Shown in pieces: positions 25,982 to 33,425 of a stretch of DNA of 39,450 bases. How positions within the stretch are numbered: the first letter of the stretch is position 1; every line of letters begins with the position of its first letter. The notes under the pieces were generated by a model. The model ran no database searches. It was not told where the DNA came from and saw only the letters and a program-made list of their open reading frames with translations. Source of the DNA: Bacteriovoracaceae bacterium (lineage in GTDB: Bacteria > Bdellovibrionota > Bacteriovoracia > Bacteriovoracales > Bacteriovoracaceae); assembly GCA_947448495.1 (NCBI GenBank), contig CANFNX010000006.1, forward strand, positions 1 through 39,450, in the 5' to 3' direction. The position numbers and the translations under genes were made by a program.

Positions 25982-26440
25982 ATGAAAACGCCCAAACAAC
26001 AAACCATTATGACCAAACAAGTCTCTCGAAAGCTCGAGGCCCTCAGACCGCTGGCCAAAGAGGCCAATGGTGTTTCTTCGTGGATCGATTATCTGAGATT
26101 AGGACTCGGCATGAGCCTCACTCAGCTGGCCTCTCGCTTGGGCATCACTCAACCCTCTCTCAGTAGCTCCATCAAGCTAGAAAAAGAAGGCCGCATCACC
26201 GTGAACAAACTAAGACAGATCGCCGATGCTATGGATTGCGACGTGGTGTATTCATTTGTTCCTCGAAAAAAAATTGAAGATATCATGCGGGACCAGGCGA
26301 TCAAAAAAACCAAAGCCCTGATGGACGAAACAGAAAACCACATGAGCCTCGAAGATCAAAAAGTGACGAGAGATAAAAACGAAAGACTTAAAGAACTCGT
26401 GGAAGAAAAAATGTTCTCAAAGTATCTCTGGGATAAATAA
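25982..26440 (+). CDS. Mobile mystery protein A (XRE-type HTH)
   Basis: The product is 152 residues. A Cro/C1-type helix-turn-helix lies at about 37-85: GLGMSLTQLASRLGITQPSLSSSIKLEKEGRITVNKLRQIADAMDCDVVY. The LDC..VY.FVP ending and overall layout match the family named mobile mystery protein A (TIGR02612), which is always found before a Fic-domain protein. It is probably the DNA-binding antitoxin/repressor of the pair. Its stop TAA shares one base with the ATG of the next gene (TAATG). The upstream 120 nt are very AT-rich with several TATAAT-like boxes and probably hold its promoter. Confidence 0.88.
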   Translation: MKTPKQQTIMTKQVSRKLEALRPLAKEANGVSSWIDYLRLGLGMSLTQLASRLGITQPSLSSSIKLEKEGRITVNKLRQIADAMDCDVVYSFVPRKKIEDIMRDQAIKKTKALMDETENHMSLEDQKVTRDKNERLKELVEEKMFSKYLWDK

Positions 26441-27042
26441 TGGACACACATAACTTTATTGATAGAGATGGCTCCACTCCCCTAGACCATGATCAGATCA
26501 TTGGGATCCGTTTCGCCCATCTCACGACCATGGGAGAATTGGATGAGTTAGAAGATCTCAATATACAAAAAGGTCTTGAATGGCTCAATCGACAAAAAGC
26601 CGAGAACTACTTGTCTATGGAGTTTCTATGCAGGCTGCATGAAAAACTTTTTGGCGATGTTTGGAAATGGGCCGGCAAGTTTCGTACGGTCGAAGTGAAT
26701 ATCTCTAAGCACCGCCCTTATGATGTGGGCCCTCAGCTCAAAAACTTTTTTGAGGATGTTAAACTCTGGATTGAAGGTGGAAAAATGAGCTGGGATGAAA
26801 TCTCGGCCGAAATGCATCACCGTTTAGTCAGTATTCATCCCTTCCCTAACGGCAACGGAAGAACCACCCGCATTTATACCGAGTACGTCCAAAAGCGAAA
26901 TCATCAGAGGGTCACGAGCTGGAAGGCTTCTCTCGCCCTGGATCCTCAGGAGAGAAGAAAAATTTATATCAAGGCCCTGCAACAAGCAGACAAGGGAAAT
27001 TTCGAACCACTCATTGAATTTATGAAAGAAAAGAAAACCTGA
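26440..27042 (+). CDS. Mobile mystery protein B (Fic-domain protein)
   Basis: The product is 200 residues of the mobile mystery protein B family (TIGR02613). The Fic core at residues 133-144 is HPFPNGNGRTTR: catalytic His133, the GNGR phosphate loop and Arg144 are present, but the usual acidic residue is Asn137. This Asn is usual in the B family as I remember it, so it may mark a distinct chemistry rather than decay. The N-terminal stretch LTTMGELDELE could be an inhibitory helix only loosely like the S/T-xxx-E-G/N motif. Fic proteins transfer AMP or other groups to target proteins; the target here is unknown. It is coupled to the HTH gene by a one-base overlap, suggesting a toxin-antitoxin-like module. 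Confidence 0.9.
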   Translation: MDTHNFIDRDGSTPLDHDQIIGIRFAHLTTMGELDELEDLNIQKGLEWLNRQKAENYLSMEFLCRLHEKLFGDVWKWAGKFRTVEVNISKHRPYDVGPQLKNFFEDVKLWIEGGKMSWDEISAEMHHRLVSIHPFPNGNGRTTRIYTEYVQKRNHQRVTSWKASLALDPQERRKIYIKALQQADKGNFEPLIEFMKEKKT

Positions 27043-27049
27043 AATAAAA

Positions 27050-27069
27050 AAGGCCCCTTTCGGGGCCTT
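27050..27069. terminator. Bidirectional terminator between mmpB and gltA
   Basis: The stem AAGGCCCC / GGGGCCTT (27050-27069) has a TTTC loop (GAAA on the minus strand). On the minus strand it is followed by a run of U residues, so it terminates gltA well; on the plus strand only TT follows, so it is weaker there. Confidence 0.9.
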
Positions 27070-27073
27070 CATC

Positions 27074-28354
27074 TTATGAGCGAGATTTGATGTCAGTGTA
27101 TTTGTTTGACGTATCACCAGTATAAATCTGGCGAGGACGACAAATCTTAAATCCTGGCTGCTCGACCATTTCTTTCCACTGGGCCATCCAACCTGGAAGG
27201 CGACCCATAGCGAACATCACAGTGAACATATTCGTTGGAATTCCTAGGGCGCGATAAATAATCCCAGAATAGAAATCCACATTTGGATAAAGTTTTCTTG
27301 AAACAAAGTACTCATCTTTAAGAGCGACTTCTTCTAAACCTTTAGCGATATCAAGAAGAGGATCTTTTACTCCAAGAGTCGCAAGAACTGAGTCGCAGGC
27401 CACTTTAATAATTTTGGCACGTGGATCAAAATTCTTATACACACGGTGACCGAATCCCATCAGACGAGATGATGAGTTCTTATCTTTCACTTCAGCAAGA
27501 AATGACTGATAGTCTTTTCCAGAATTTTTAATTTCTTCAAGCATCTCAAGCACAGCTTGGTTAGCTCCACCATGAAGAGGACCCCAAAGAGCATCCACAC
27601 CAGCAGAAATAGTAGCAAAGATATTGGCCTTCGATGAACCAACGAGTCTTACCGAAGAAGTTGAGCAGTTCTGCTCATGATCCACGTGAAGAATGAGAAG
27701 GATATCTAAAGCCTTCGCCACTTTTGGATCAACCTTATCAGAACCTGTCATCATGTGAATGAAATCTGAGCAGTAATCCATCGACTTATTTGATTTTACA
27801 AATTCTTTGCCTTGCGAGTGACGGTAAGCGTAGGCAGCCACCACTTTCAATTGACCCATAAGTTGAGCAATCGCTGTATCTTTTTGAGCGGCAGTTAAGT
27901 CCTGAGCGCAAAGATCGTGGTAGTAGGCAGAAAGAGAAACCATGTTCGAAGAAAGAATTGCCATAGGGTGAGCGTCTTTTGGGAAAGACTTAATCATCGT
28001 CTTAATGCCTTCAGGCACATCATCAAAAGAAGCAATTCGCTCCTCAAAAGCTTTAAGTTCGGCTGCAGTCGGAAGTTTGCCGTAGAAAACAAGGTAAGAT
28101 GATTCTAAGAAAGAAGACTTCTCAGCGATCTCTTCAATAGAGTAACCACGGTACTTTAAAATACCTTGCTCACCATCAAGAAAAGTAACAGAAGAAGTAC
28201 AGGCACCTGTGTTCATGTAACCAGAATCAAGAGTGACATAACCGGTATCAGCACGAAGCTTCGTGATATCGATTGCCTTCTCGCCTTCTGTACCTACAAA
28301 AACTGGTAGCTCTACCGTTTTTTCACCTAGAACAAGCTTTGCCTTTTCAGACAT
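27074..28354 (-). CDS. gltA: Citrate synthase (type II)
   Basis: The product is 426 residues from ATG 28354 (AAGGAG 6-7 nt upstream); the frame is open further upstream but without a start signal. It condenses oxaloacetate and acetyl-CoA to citrate in the TCA cycle. Active-site segments are visible: LILHVDHEQNCSTS with the first catalytic His, GPLHGGANQAVL with the second, and GFGHRVYKNFDPRA. The length and N-terminal beta domain (LGEKTVELPVFVGTEGEKAID) fit the hexameric Gram-negative type. A plausible sigma-70 promoter is seen at 28410-28439. Confidence 0.96.
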   Translation of the reverse strand: MSEKAKLVLGEKTVELPVFVGTEGEKAIDITKLRADTGYVTLDSGYMNTGACTSSVTFLDGEQGILKYRGYSIEEIAEKSSFLESSYLVFYGKLPTAAELKAFEERIASFDDVPEGIKTMIKSFPKDAHPMAILSSNMVSLSAYYHDLCAQDLTAAQKDTAIAQLMGQLKVVAAYAYRHSQGKEFVKSNKSMDYCSDFIHMMTGSDKVDPKVAKALDILLILHVDHEQNCSTSSVRLVGSSKANIFATISAGVDALWGPLHGGANQAVLEMLEEIKNSGKDYQSFLAEVKDKNSSSRLMGFGHRVYKNFDPRAKIIKVACDSVLATLGVKDPLLDIAKGLEEVALKDEYFVSRKLYPNVDFYSGIIYRALGIPTNMFTVMFAMGRLPGWMAQWKEMVEQPGFKICRPRQIYTGDTSNKYTDIKSRS

Positions 28355-28409
28355 GGGAAACTCCTTAAATGTATTTTGAGACTTAATCAAATAGAGTAAT
28401 TTGTTATTT

Positions 28410-28439
28410 ATTCTAGCTTGAATCTCATTTATCTGTCTA
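28410..28439 (-). promoter_or_regulatory. Candidate sigma-70 promoter of gltA
   Basis: On the minus strand TAGACA (28439-28434, 5/6 to the -35 consensus) and TAGAAT (28415-28410, 5/6 to the -10 consensus) are separated by 18 nt. The predicted start near 28403 gives a leader of about 50 nt before the gltA ATG. Confidence 0.5.
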
Positions 28440-28627
28440 AAATTATGGACCTTTTCCTTTCGGAAACCAGTGGACAAAAATTAACCCTATCTTTGAAACC
28501 AGGGCCAAAATAACACTAGCTATTGGTGACAAAAACTCTCCAGTCTAACAGGAAGTTTTTAACCCTGCAGCGCATCTTGTACTCGAATTTTATGGATAAA
28601 ACTCTTTCTTGAGTGATTCCTTACACT

Positions 28628-28645
28628 TTGGCACTCGGCTTGCTT
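28628..28645 (+). promoter_or_regulatory. Sigma-54 (-24/-12) promoter
   Basis: TTGGCAC, then CGGC-containing spacer, then TTGC: GG at 28630-28631 and GC at 28642-28643 are exactly 10 nt apart, the invariant GG-N10-GC of sigma-54 promoters, and both half-sites match consensus (TTGGCAC, TTGC followed by T). Transcription would start near 28655, about 40 nt before the ATG at 28695. Confidence 0.75.
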
Positions 28646-28694
28646 CAAAACCTCTTAATTCAAACAAGACGTTTGGGGACTAAGGAGAAAGAGC

Positions 28695-29864
28695 ATGACA
28701 AAGGCTTCAGCATTATTCGTTTTAGTATTTTTCGCAGCCCTCATCACTCAGGTCAACGCCCAAGTTGGACCCCACTATCATGGAGACTATGATCACGGAC
28801 AATCAAATTATCCCAGTCCAAGTCAAACTCAAATTATCACACAAGCTGTAAACCAGTACATGCAAGCAGGCGAAATCCGCCCAGTGGCGGAGATGCTTCG
28901 GCTCTCCATGAGCGAGAGCCGAAATCTTGCGGTTAATGCCCTCACTCTCACTGCCTCTTCACGCTGGTCTGCTCAGTTAGAAGTTCTCAGTCGCGGACGT
29001 CCAGTCTCTCAACCCCAATTGATTCAGGGCCGGCAAGTTCAAGTGGCCATTCCTTTACCACCTGGAACAAACATGGAAGATTTAGAACTCAGAGTTCAAT
29101 CAGAAGTGCTAATCGATTCAGTAAGCGCCCAAGTTCAAAGCTCTTACTCCCAAGGCCAGCCTCCCCTGCCTTCACGTATGCAACCGATGTCAGGTCAAAT
29201 GATCCGCTTGGATGTAAGGCAGGACATTCGCTACTCAGGTGTCATTGATCTGAAGCGACTAGTAGAAGAACAACTCGCTCTCACTCTTGAAGGGGCCCAG
29301 ATTGAACGTATAGCCGTTCAGGGCATGCTGACTCGAGGGATGGGTGCTTCAGTTCAACTACTCATCAATAATCAAATCGCAGGCCCAGTAAAATCCATCA
29401 CTGTCTCTCAGGGCATCACTCCCATTTTGGTGACGAATTTTCAAGAAGTCGCAAGCTCACTTTCTCTTCAAGTTCAAGGTGATGTCATGATCTCGCAGGT
29501 CCATATTCGATTGGGACAAGTTCGCCAGATTCAACGCCCTCAACCTTCTTATCCTCAACGCATTCAAGTGTCGCAACAAATCTCGGCGACTAGACCACTC
29601 GCCCTTTCCACCCTACTACCTTACGAAAGCCGATTAGTTTCAAGTCTCTCCATCGAAGCGCGCCCCTTACAATCTGCTCAAGCAGAGATAGCCTTAATCG
29701 CGATGGGGCAACTTCTGACTAGTACCATCATCACTCAAGTACCGATGAGACCAGTGCTTCAACTGATGAGACCTGCTTCTTTGAGAGATCTTTCATTGCA
29801 GTCTCTCTCCCCCGTGATGATCGATAGTCTAGAGATCACCTTTTCAGCTCCCTCAATGTGGTAA
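28695..29864 (+). CDS. Secreted protein with three internal repeats, unknown function
   Basis: The product is 389 residues with a signal peptide (cleavage near VNA-QV) and an AAGGAG site. After a His/Tyr/Pro-rich stretch (PHYHGDYDHG) and a short helical region, three diverged repeats of about 85-90 residues follow (near 75-150, 190-280 and 300-389). Each has an alanine/valine strand, a nGQ turn, a proline and a closing motif like LxLQVxxxVxIDSLxI (LELRVQSEVLIDSV, LSLQVQGDVMISQV, LSLQSLSPVMIDSL). The protein is rich in Gln, Ser and Leu. No family is recognised. It has its own sigma-54 promoter and its own terminator, so it is a single-gene transcript under activator control. Confidence 0.85.
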   Translation: MTKASALFVLVFFAALITQVNAQVGPHYHGDYDHGQSNYPSPSQTQIITQAVNQYMQAGEIRPVAEMLRLSMSESRNLAVNALTLTASSRWSAQLEVLSRGRPVSQPQLIQGRQVQVAIPLPPGTNMEDLELRVQSEVLIDSVSAQVQSSYSQGQPPLPSRMQPMSGQMIRLDVRQDIRYSGVIDLKRLVEEQLALTLEGAQIERIAVQGMLTRGMGASVQLLINNQIAGPVKSITVSQGITPILVTNFQEVASSLSLQVQGDVMISQVHIRLGQVRQIQRPQPSYPQRIQVSQQISATRPLALSTLLPYESRLVSSLSIEARPLQSAQAEIALIAMGQLLTSTIITQVPMRPVLQLMRPASLRDLSLQSLSPVMIDSLEITFSAPSMW

Positions 29865-29873
29865 CATCCTTTC

Positions 29874-29898
29874 AATGCTCCCTTCGGGGAGCATTTTT
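29874..29898 (+). terminator. Rho-independent terminator
   Basis: The 9-bp stem AATGCTCCC / GGGAGCATT closes a TTCG tetraloop and runs into TTTTT. It ends the sigma-54-driven gene 10 nt after its stop. Confidence 0.92.
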
Positions 29899-29936
29899 AT
29901 TTACAAAAAAGAACTCCCTCATTAGAGTTTTTCTCT

Positions 29937-30665
29937 ATGATCAAATGGGAAAGGCCACTGATAGAGGCCAAAATTCTTAAACGCTATAAAAGATTCCTTT
30001 CAGATATCGAGCTTGATGGAAAAATCATCACTGCTCATGTACCTAATACCGGCAGTATGACTTCATGCTGGGAACCGCATTGGAAATGCGCCCTTTCACT
30101 TTCCGATAACCCAAACCGAAAAATGCCCTATACGCTTGAGCTGATTCATAATGGTGAGTCTTGGATTGGTGTAAATACCGCTAACGCCAATAAACTCGCA
30201 AAAAACTGGTTAGAGCAAGGCCTCATTCCCGATCTGTCAGGTTACCAAACAGTTATGGCCGAAAAAAAAATTGGGGATTCACGGGTCGATTTTTATTTGG
30301 AAGGTCACCCAACTCTCCCGCCATGTTATGTTGAAGTCAAAAGTGTCACTTTGAAGCTTGAGCAGAAAGCCCAATTTCCTGATGCCGTGACAGAGAGAGG
30401 TCAAAAGCATCTCAGAGAGCTAATCGATATAAAAAAATCAGGACTCAGGGCCGCCATGTTGTTTGTGGTTCAAAGGGAAGATGTGGAGGTTTTTACTCCA
30501 GCGAAGTCCATTGATCCTGAATATGCAAATCTTTTATCTGAAGCGATGAAAAACGGTGTCGAAGTTTTCGTTTATCGATGTAAAATGAGTCTAAAGGAAC
30601 TTTCATTAGGAAAATCTCTTCCGATGGAAATTAATAAGGATGGAACGCTTATTTCTCTATCTTGA
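29937..30665 (+). CDS. sfsA: SfsA-family nuclease/sugar fermentation stimulation protein
   Basis: The product is 242 residues, typical of SfsA. Conserved blocks are present: RYKRFLSDIELDG, AHVPNTGSM, TANANKLAKNWLEQG, the PD-(D/E)XK-like RVDFYLEG...CYVEVKSVTL, and FPDAVTERGQKHLREL. SfsA proteins are now regarded as DNA/RNA-binding nucleases; the original sugar-fermentation role is indirect. No Shine-Dalgarno sequence is evident before the ATG (pyrimidine-rich TTTTTCTCT). The last 26 nt overlap the next gene. Confidence 0.93.
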   Translation: MIKWERPLIEAKILKRYKRFLSDIELDGKIITAHVPNTGSMTSCWEPHWKCALSLSDNPNRKMPYTLELIHNGESWIGVNTANANKLAKNWLEQGLIPDLSGYQTVMAEKKIGDSRVDFYLEGHPTLPPCYVEVKSVTLKLEQKAQFPDAVTERGQKHLRELIDIKKSGLRAAMLFVVQREDVEVFTPAKSIDPEYANLLSEAMKNGVEVFVYRCKMSLKELSLGKSLPMEINKDGTLISLS

Positions 30666-31431
30666 AAATGAAGTCTTAAAAGCTCGCAAGGTCGAGTCCT
30701 ATGAGTCTTTAAAACATCCGATTGTTTGGAAAGACCTTGAATTTGAATACACAACGTCCAAATTAATGATGATTAACTGGCCTATTCTTTTACCCGAACT
30801 CTCCCCTACGACGGCCCGCAGTTTTCTGGATCTTGTTGGAGCACGATATCCCTTTTCTCCCAATCATGAAAAACTAGAATCTCTTTGCCCAGAGCTCGCC
30901 TTCACTAAAGACGCTGAAGAATGGGTCTTTTTTGGAGGAAGCTTTAATCCTTGGCATAAAGGTCATCAGGCCTGCTTGAATCTTCTCCCTGAAGATAAAC
31001 TCTGCTTCATTATCCCGGACCGAAATCCTCAAAAAGAACTAAAAGAAATTGAACCCGTCTCTACGATTATTGAATTGGTGAAAAATATTAAATTTGGAAA
31101 GAATCACTATATCGCACCTAGCTTTTTGGTAGATTTCCAAAAGAATCCCACAGTGACTTGGATTGAAAAGTTAAGACAGATGTTTCCGCAAAAAAAACTC
31201 TCGCTCCTGATGGGTTTTGACAGTTTTAAAGGTCTCACCAACTGGATTCGGGCCGAAGATCTCATCCAAAATCTTGATACGCTTTATGTCGCCTCTCGTT
31301 TGGAAGAAAAAGAGGAACAATTAAAGGCGCTTGAACCAGTACAAAAGATTGCCCCTCATCTTCAAGTGGAGTTTTTAGGGCGCCACGAATTTGAAGGATT
31401 ATCATCGACGAAATTAAGATCCCAGAAATAA
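30640..31431 (+). CDS. NadD-like nucleotidyltransferase with N-terminal extension
   Basis: The product is 263 residues. Residues about 95-263 are a nucleotidyltransferase domain of the nicotinate-nucleotide adenylyltransferase type, with the ATP-binding GGSFNPWHKGH (99-109) and the closing SSTKLR (255-260). Such enzymes join NMN or NaMN to AMP in NAD synthesis. The first 90 residues, LENEVLKARK...PTTARSFLDLVGARYPFSPN in outline, are not part of normal NadD and are unrecognised. The domain itself is short (about 170 residues against about 200). It may be a NadD relative with another substrate. The ATG lies inside sfsA with AAGG immediately before it, so translation is probably coupled. Confidence 0.82.
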   Translation: MERLFLYLENEVLKARKVESYESLKHPIVWKDLEFEYTTSKLMMINWPILLPELSPTTARSFLDLVGARYPFSPNHEKLESLCPELAFTKDAEEWVFFGGSFNPWHKGHQACLNLLPEDKLCFIIPDRNPQKELKEIEPVSTIIELVKNIKFGKNHYIAPSFLVDFQKNPTVTWIEKLRQMFPQKKLSLLMGFDSFKGLTNWIRAEDLIQNLDTLYVASRLEEKEEQLKALEPVQKIAPHLQVEFLGRHEFEGLSSTKLRSQK

Positions 31432-31462
31432 AAAAGGGAGACCGAAGTCTCCCTTTTTTTTT
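31431..31462. terminator. Bidirectional terminator
   Basis: The stem GGGAGAC / GTCTCCC with a CGAA loop (31436-31453) is flanked by five A residues on the left and nine T residues on the right, so it can stop transcription of the NadD-like gene (+) and of the convergent gene at 31470-32072 (-). Confidence 0.92.
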
Positions 31463-31469
31463 GATTTGA

Positions 31470-32072
31470 TTAGTAGCAAATGTACTGGTTGCCCCAGTAG
31501 CAGTCATCATAGCATGTGTAGCCATAGTAATAATCGTCATAGCAATAAGTGGTACAGATGTACTGGTTATCATAGTAACAGTTAGATCCACCGTAGTAGC
31601 CACCGCCACCAGAAGAAACACCACCAGTCGCAATTCCAATCGCCAAGGCCACGATCAAGATTCCAATGGCAGCATAGACAAAAACTTCACCATTCCAGCT
31701 TGCACCAGAACGGTATGACTTTTTCATGACATCGAGAATATATTTGTTAGCTTCTGTAGAAGACATTTTATTCAGCTGAATCATCGTAAAAGCTGTTTCG
31801 AAGTCCTTGGCCATCTGAGCATTTTTAACTTCAGAACGGGCAAACTCCATCATTTGTGAGTAAGTCAGACCTTGAGCTTGAAGATCACGAAACTTAGACG
31901 TAAAAGTCTTCATTTGTGTCTCATAGAAAGCCTGGTCCTTCTGATCCCAGTCATGCTCTAAAGCAAAATGCAATTCATCGTAGGCCTGCTTAAGACCATT
32001 AACGGACGAGGCACTCGCCTGAACTGTAAAAATCGATAAAACCAATGCAAACGACAAGAGTTTCTTCAACAC
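31470..32072 (-). CDS. Exported protein with membrane segment and symmetric Cys/Tyr-rich tail
   Basis: The product is 200 residues starting at GTG 32072, 5 nt after AGGAGG. There is a signal peptide (cleavage near ASA-SS), a helical region (25-120), one membrane helix (about 128-150) and a Gly linker. The last 36 residues are built almost only of Tyr, Cys, Asp, Gly, Asn and Gln. Six cysteines at 165, 173, 177, 187, 191 and 199 have spacings 7-3-9-3-7, a mirror-symmetric pattern, and the peptide NQYIC occurs twice. A disulfide-knotted or metal-binding exposed tail is possible. No family is recognised. Confidence 0.82.
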   Translation of the reverse strand: MLKKLLSFALVLSIFTVQASASSVNGLKQAYDELHFALEHDWDQKDQAFYETQMKTFTSKFRDLQAQGLTYSQMMEFARSEVKNAQMAKDFETAFTMIQLNKMSSTEANKYILDVMKKSYRSGASWNGEVFVYAAIGILIVALAIGIATGGVSSGGGGYYGGSNCYYDNQYICTTYCYDDYYYGYTCYDDCYWGNQYICY

Positions 32073-32212
32073 AGGAACCTCCTCATGTGAGTAAAAATAT
32101 GATCTACTAATTTGGTTTTAACTTAAATGACACTGTTGATAAATTGAAAAGGTGGAATGTAAAACTTTTCTGATTTCTTACACAGAAAGTGGTGCCAGAA
32201 AGACCCTAAAAC

Positions 32213-33424
32213 TTAGATTCCCCTCGAATTAAGCGCCTTAAGGATGATGATTTTATCATTAAACGGGTCTTTACAGACTTTTTCACAAGTCTTAATCAGC
32301 CCCTCAACGAGCTCCCCTCTAATCGTCGAATTGGTGGTGATGGTATTTCTCAGCTCATACATGAAAGCTTCGCCTTGTTCTTGTCCAAGAATGTTTTTAA
32401 CTTCCCAAAGAAGTCCAAAGACAAAATCCGTGTTCGCGTAATCACCCATTTCAAACTGAATCATGTAATCTTGTTTTCTTTTGGCATTTTTACCGTTGAA
32501 GGTGTTGTACTTTTTAATATGCTTGGCCAGCTTTGGTGAACCAGAGATTTGGCCAGCAAAAAAATCGGCCATGCCTTCAATAATCGCCGTTGAATGAGAA
32601 AGCTCTAATTTATCTGAAAGAGCAGCATGAGAATATTCATGATAAATAATTTCTGGGACGAGGGCCGTATCAAGCCAATACCATTTTCGAGACGTAGCCT
32701 TGGCAATTGGATCATAAAATTGATAGCCAAACTCCATAATAACACTGGAGCCAGCAGTTCTCATAAAATTATCCGGAGAAAATGGATGCGGAGTTCCCCC
32801 TGCAATCAAGATACTTATAGATGAAGCGAGAAAACGTTGTAGAGATTGCATATGAATTTGATTTCTAAATCCACGCATGAGGACCTTAAACTCTTGAGAC
32901 TGAAGATTATTAACATTCAAATCACTGATATGAACTTTCTTTTGCGGGCGAAACCAGATCTCAGTGCCCCAGGGTTGGATACCTCGAGACGAGAGACCTG
33001 TACCAGCAGGGATCGTCAGGGCATTATTAAATTGCGGATCGAGATTATCATGAGCAAAGTGACCTAACTCAGAAAACTGGTTGGTATGCTCAATACGAAC
33101 AGTGATTTTTTCAGATTGTGACACAAAAGATGACTTCACGTGATTAATAAAATAGTTACGTGCTTTGGTTAGATGAAAATAGGTGGTAGCCGCTCTAAAG
33201 GTGAGGTCCTTAGGAGCATCAAATGCAATCGCCTCACTGCTTTTGCCCTTTACAATTTTAAAGTATTTACCATCAAAAGACGTATCAGAGATCAGGTTTT
33301 CAAGCTCTACTTCCTCTTCATGGGCCCGATGGGACTCCGTACGAGTGATGACACGAAACGTGCGGGCCTCTGTGTATGACATCGAGAGTAGAACCATAAT
33401 AGTGAGAAGAATTAAGCTTTTCAT
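32213..33424 (-). CDS. Secreted putative zinc metallopeptidase (gluzincin-like)
   Basis: The product is 403 residues from ATG 33424, chosen because a signal peptide (KSLILLTIMVLLSMSYTEA) begins there and the upstream gene stops 1 nt before. The motif HEYSH (His262, Glu263, His266) is followed 17 residues later by EGMAD (Glu283, Asp287), the layout of thermolysin-like gluzincins, where two His and one Glu bind zinc. It lacks the other features of M4 enzymes, so it may be a separate family. Substrate is unknown. Coupled translation with the preceding orphan suggests that the two proteins work together. Confidence 0.8.
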   Translation of the reverse strand: MKSLILLTIMVLLSMSYTEARTFRVITRTESHRAHEEEVELENLISDTSFDGKYFKIVKGKSSEAIAFDAPKDLTFRAATTYFHLTKARNYFINHVKSSFVSQSEKITVRIEHTNQFSELGHFAHDNLDPQFNNALTIPAGTGLSSRGIQPWGTEIWFRPQKKVHISDLNVNNLQSQEFKVLMRGFRNQIHMQSLQRFLASSISILIAGGTPHPFSPDNFMRTAGSSVIMEFGYQFYDPIAKATSRKWYWLDTALVPEIIYHEYSHAALSDKLELSHSTAIIEGMADFFAGQISGSPKLAKHIKKYNTFNGKNAKRKQDYMIQFEMGDYANTDFVFGLLWEVKNILGQEQGEAFMYELRNTITTNSTIRGELVEGLIKTCEKVCKDPFNDKIIILKALNSRGI

Positions 33425-33425
33425 A

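Larger units (their letters stand above)
28355..28694. other. Divergent intergenic region gltA / secreted repeat protein
   Basis: 340 nt without a gene. It holds the candidate gltA promoter on the minus strand, a small hairpin TTTCC-TTTC-GGAAA (28453-28466) and, near the right end, a sigma-54 promoter for the gene at 28695. The 160 nt between are where an enhancer-binding activator would be expected, but no clear tandem site was found. Confidence 0.6.

Noticed and set aside
28355-28477. N-terminal extension of citrate synthase by 41 residues
   Set aside because: The region contains the candidate promoter, and AAGGAG is positioned for ATG 28354, which gives the normal protein length.
32182-32200. 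Possible second sigma-54 promoter on the minus strand (CTGGCAC followed by TCTG)
   Set aside because: The -24 half is good, but at the -12 position TG replaces the required GC, so the GG-N10-GC rule fails.
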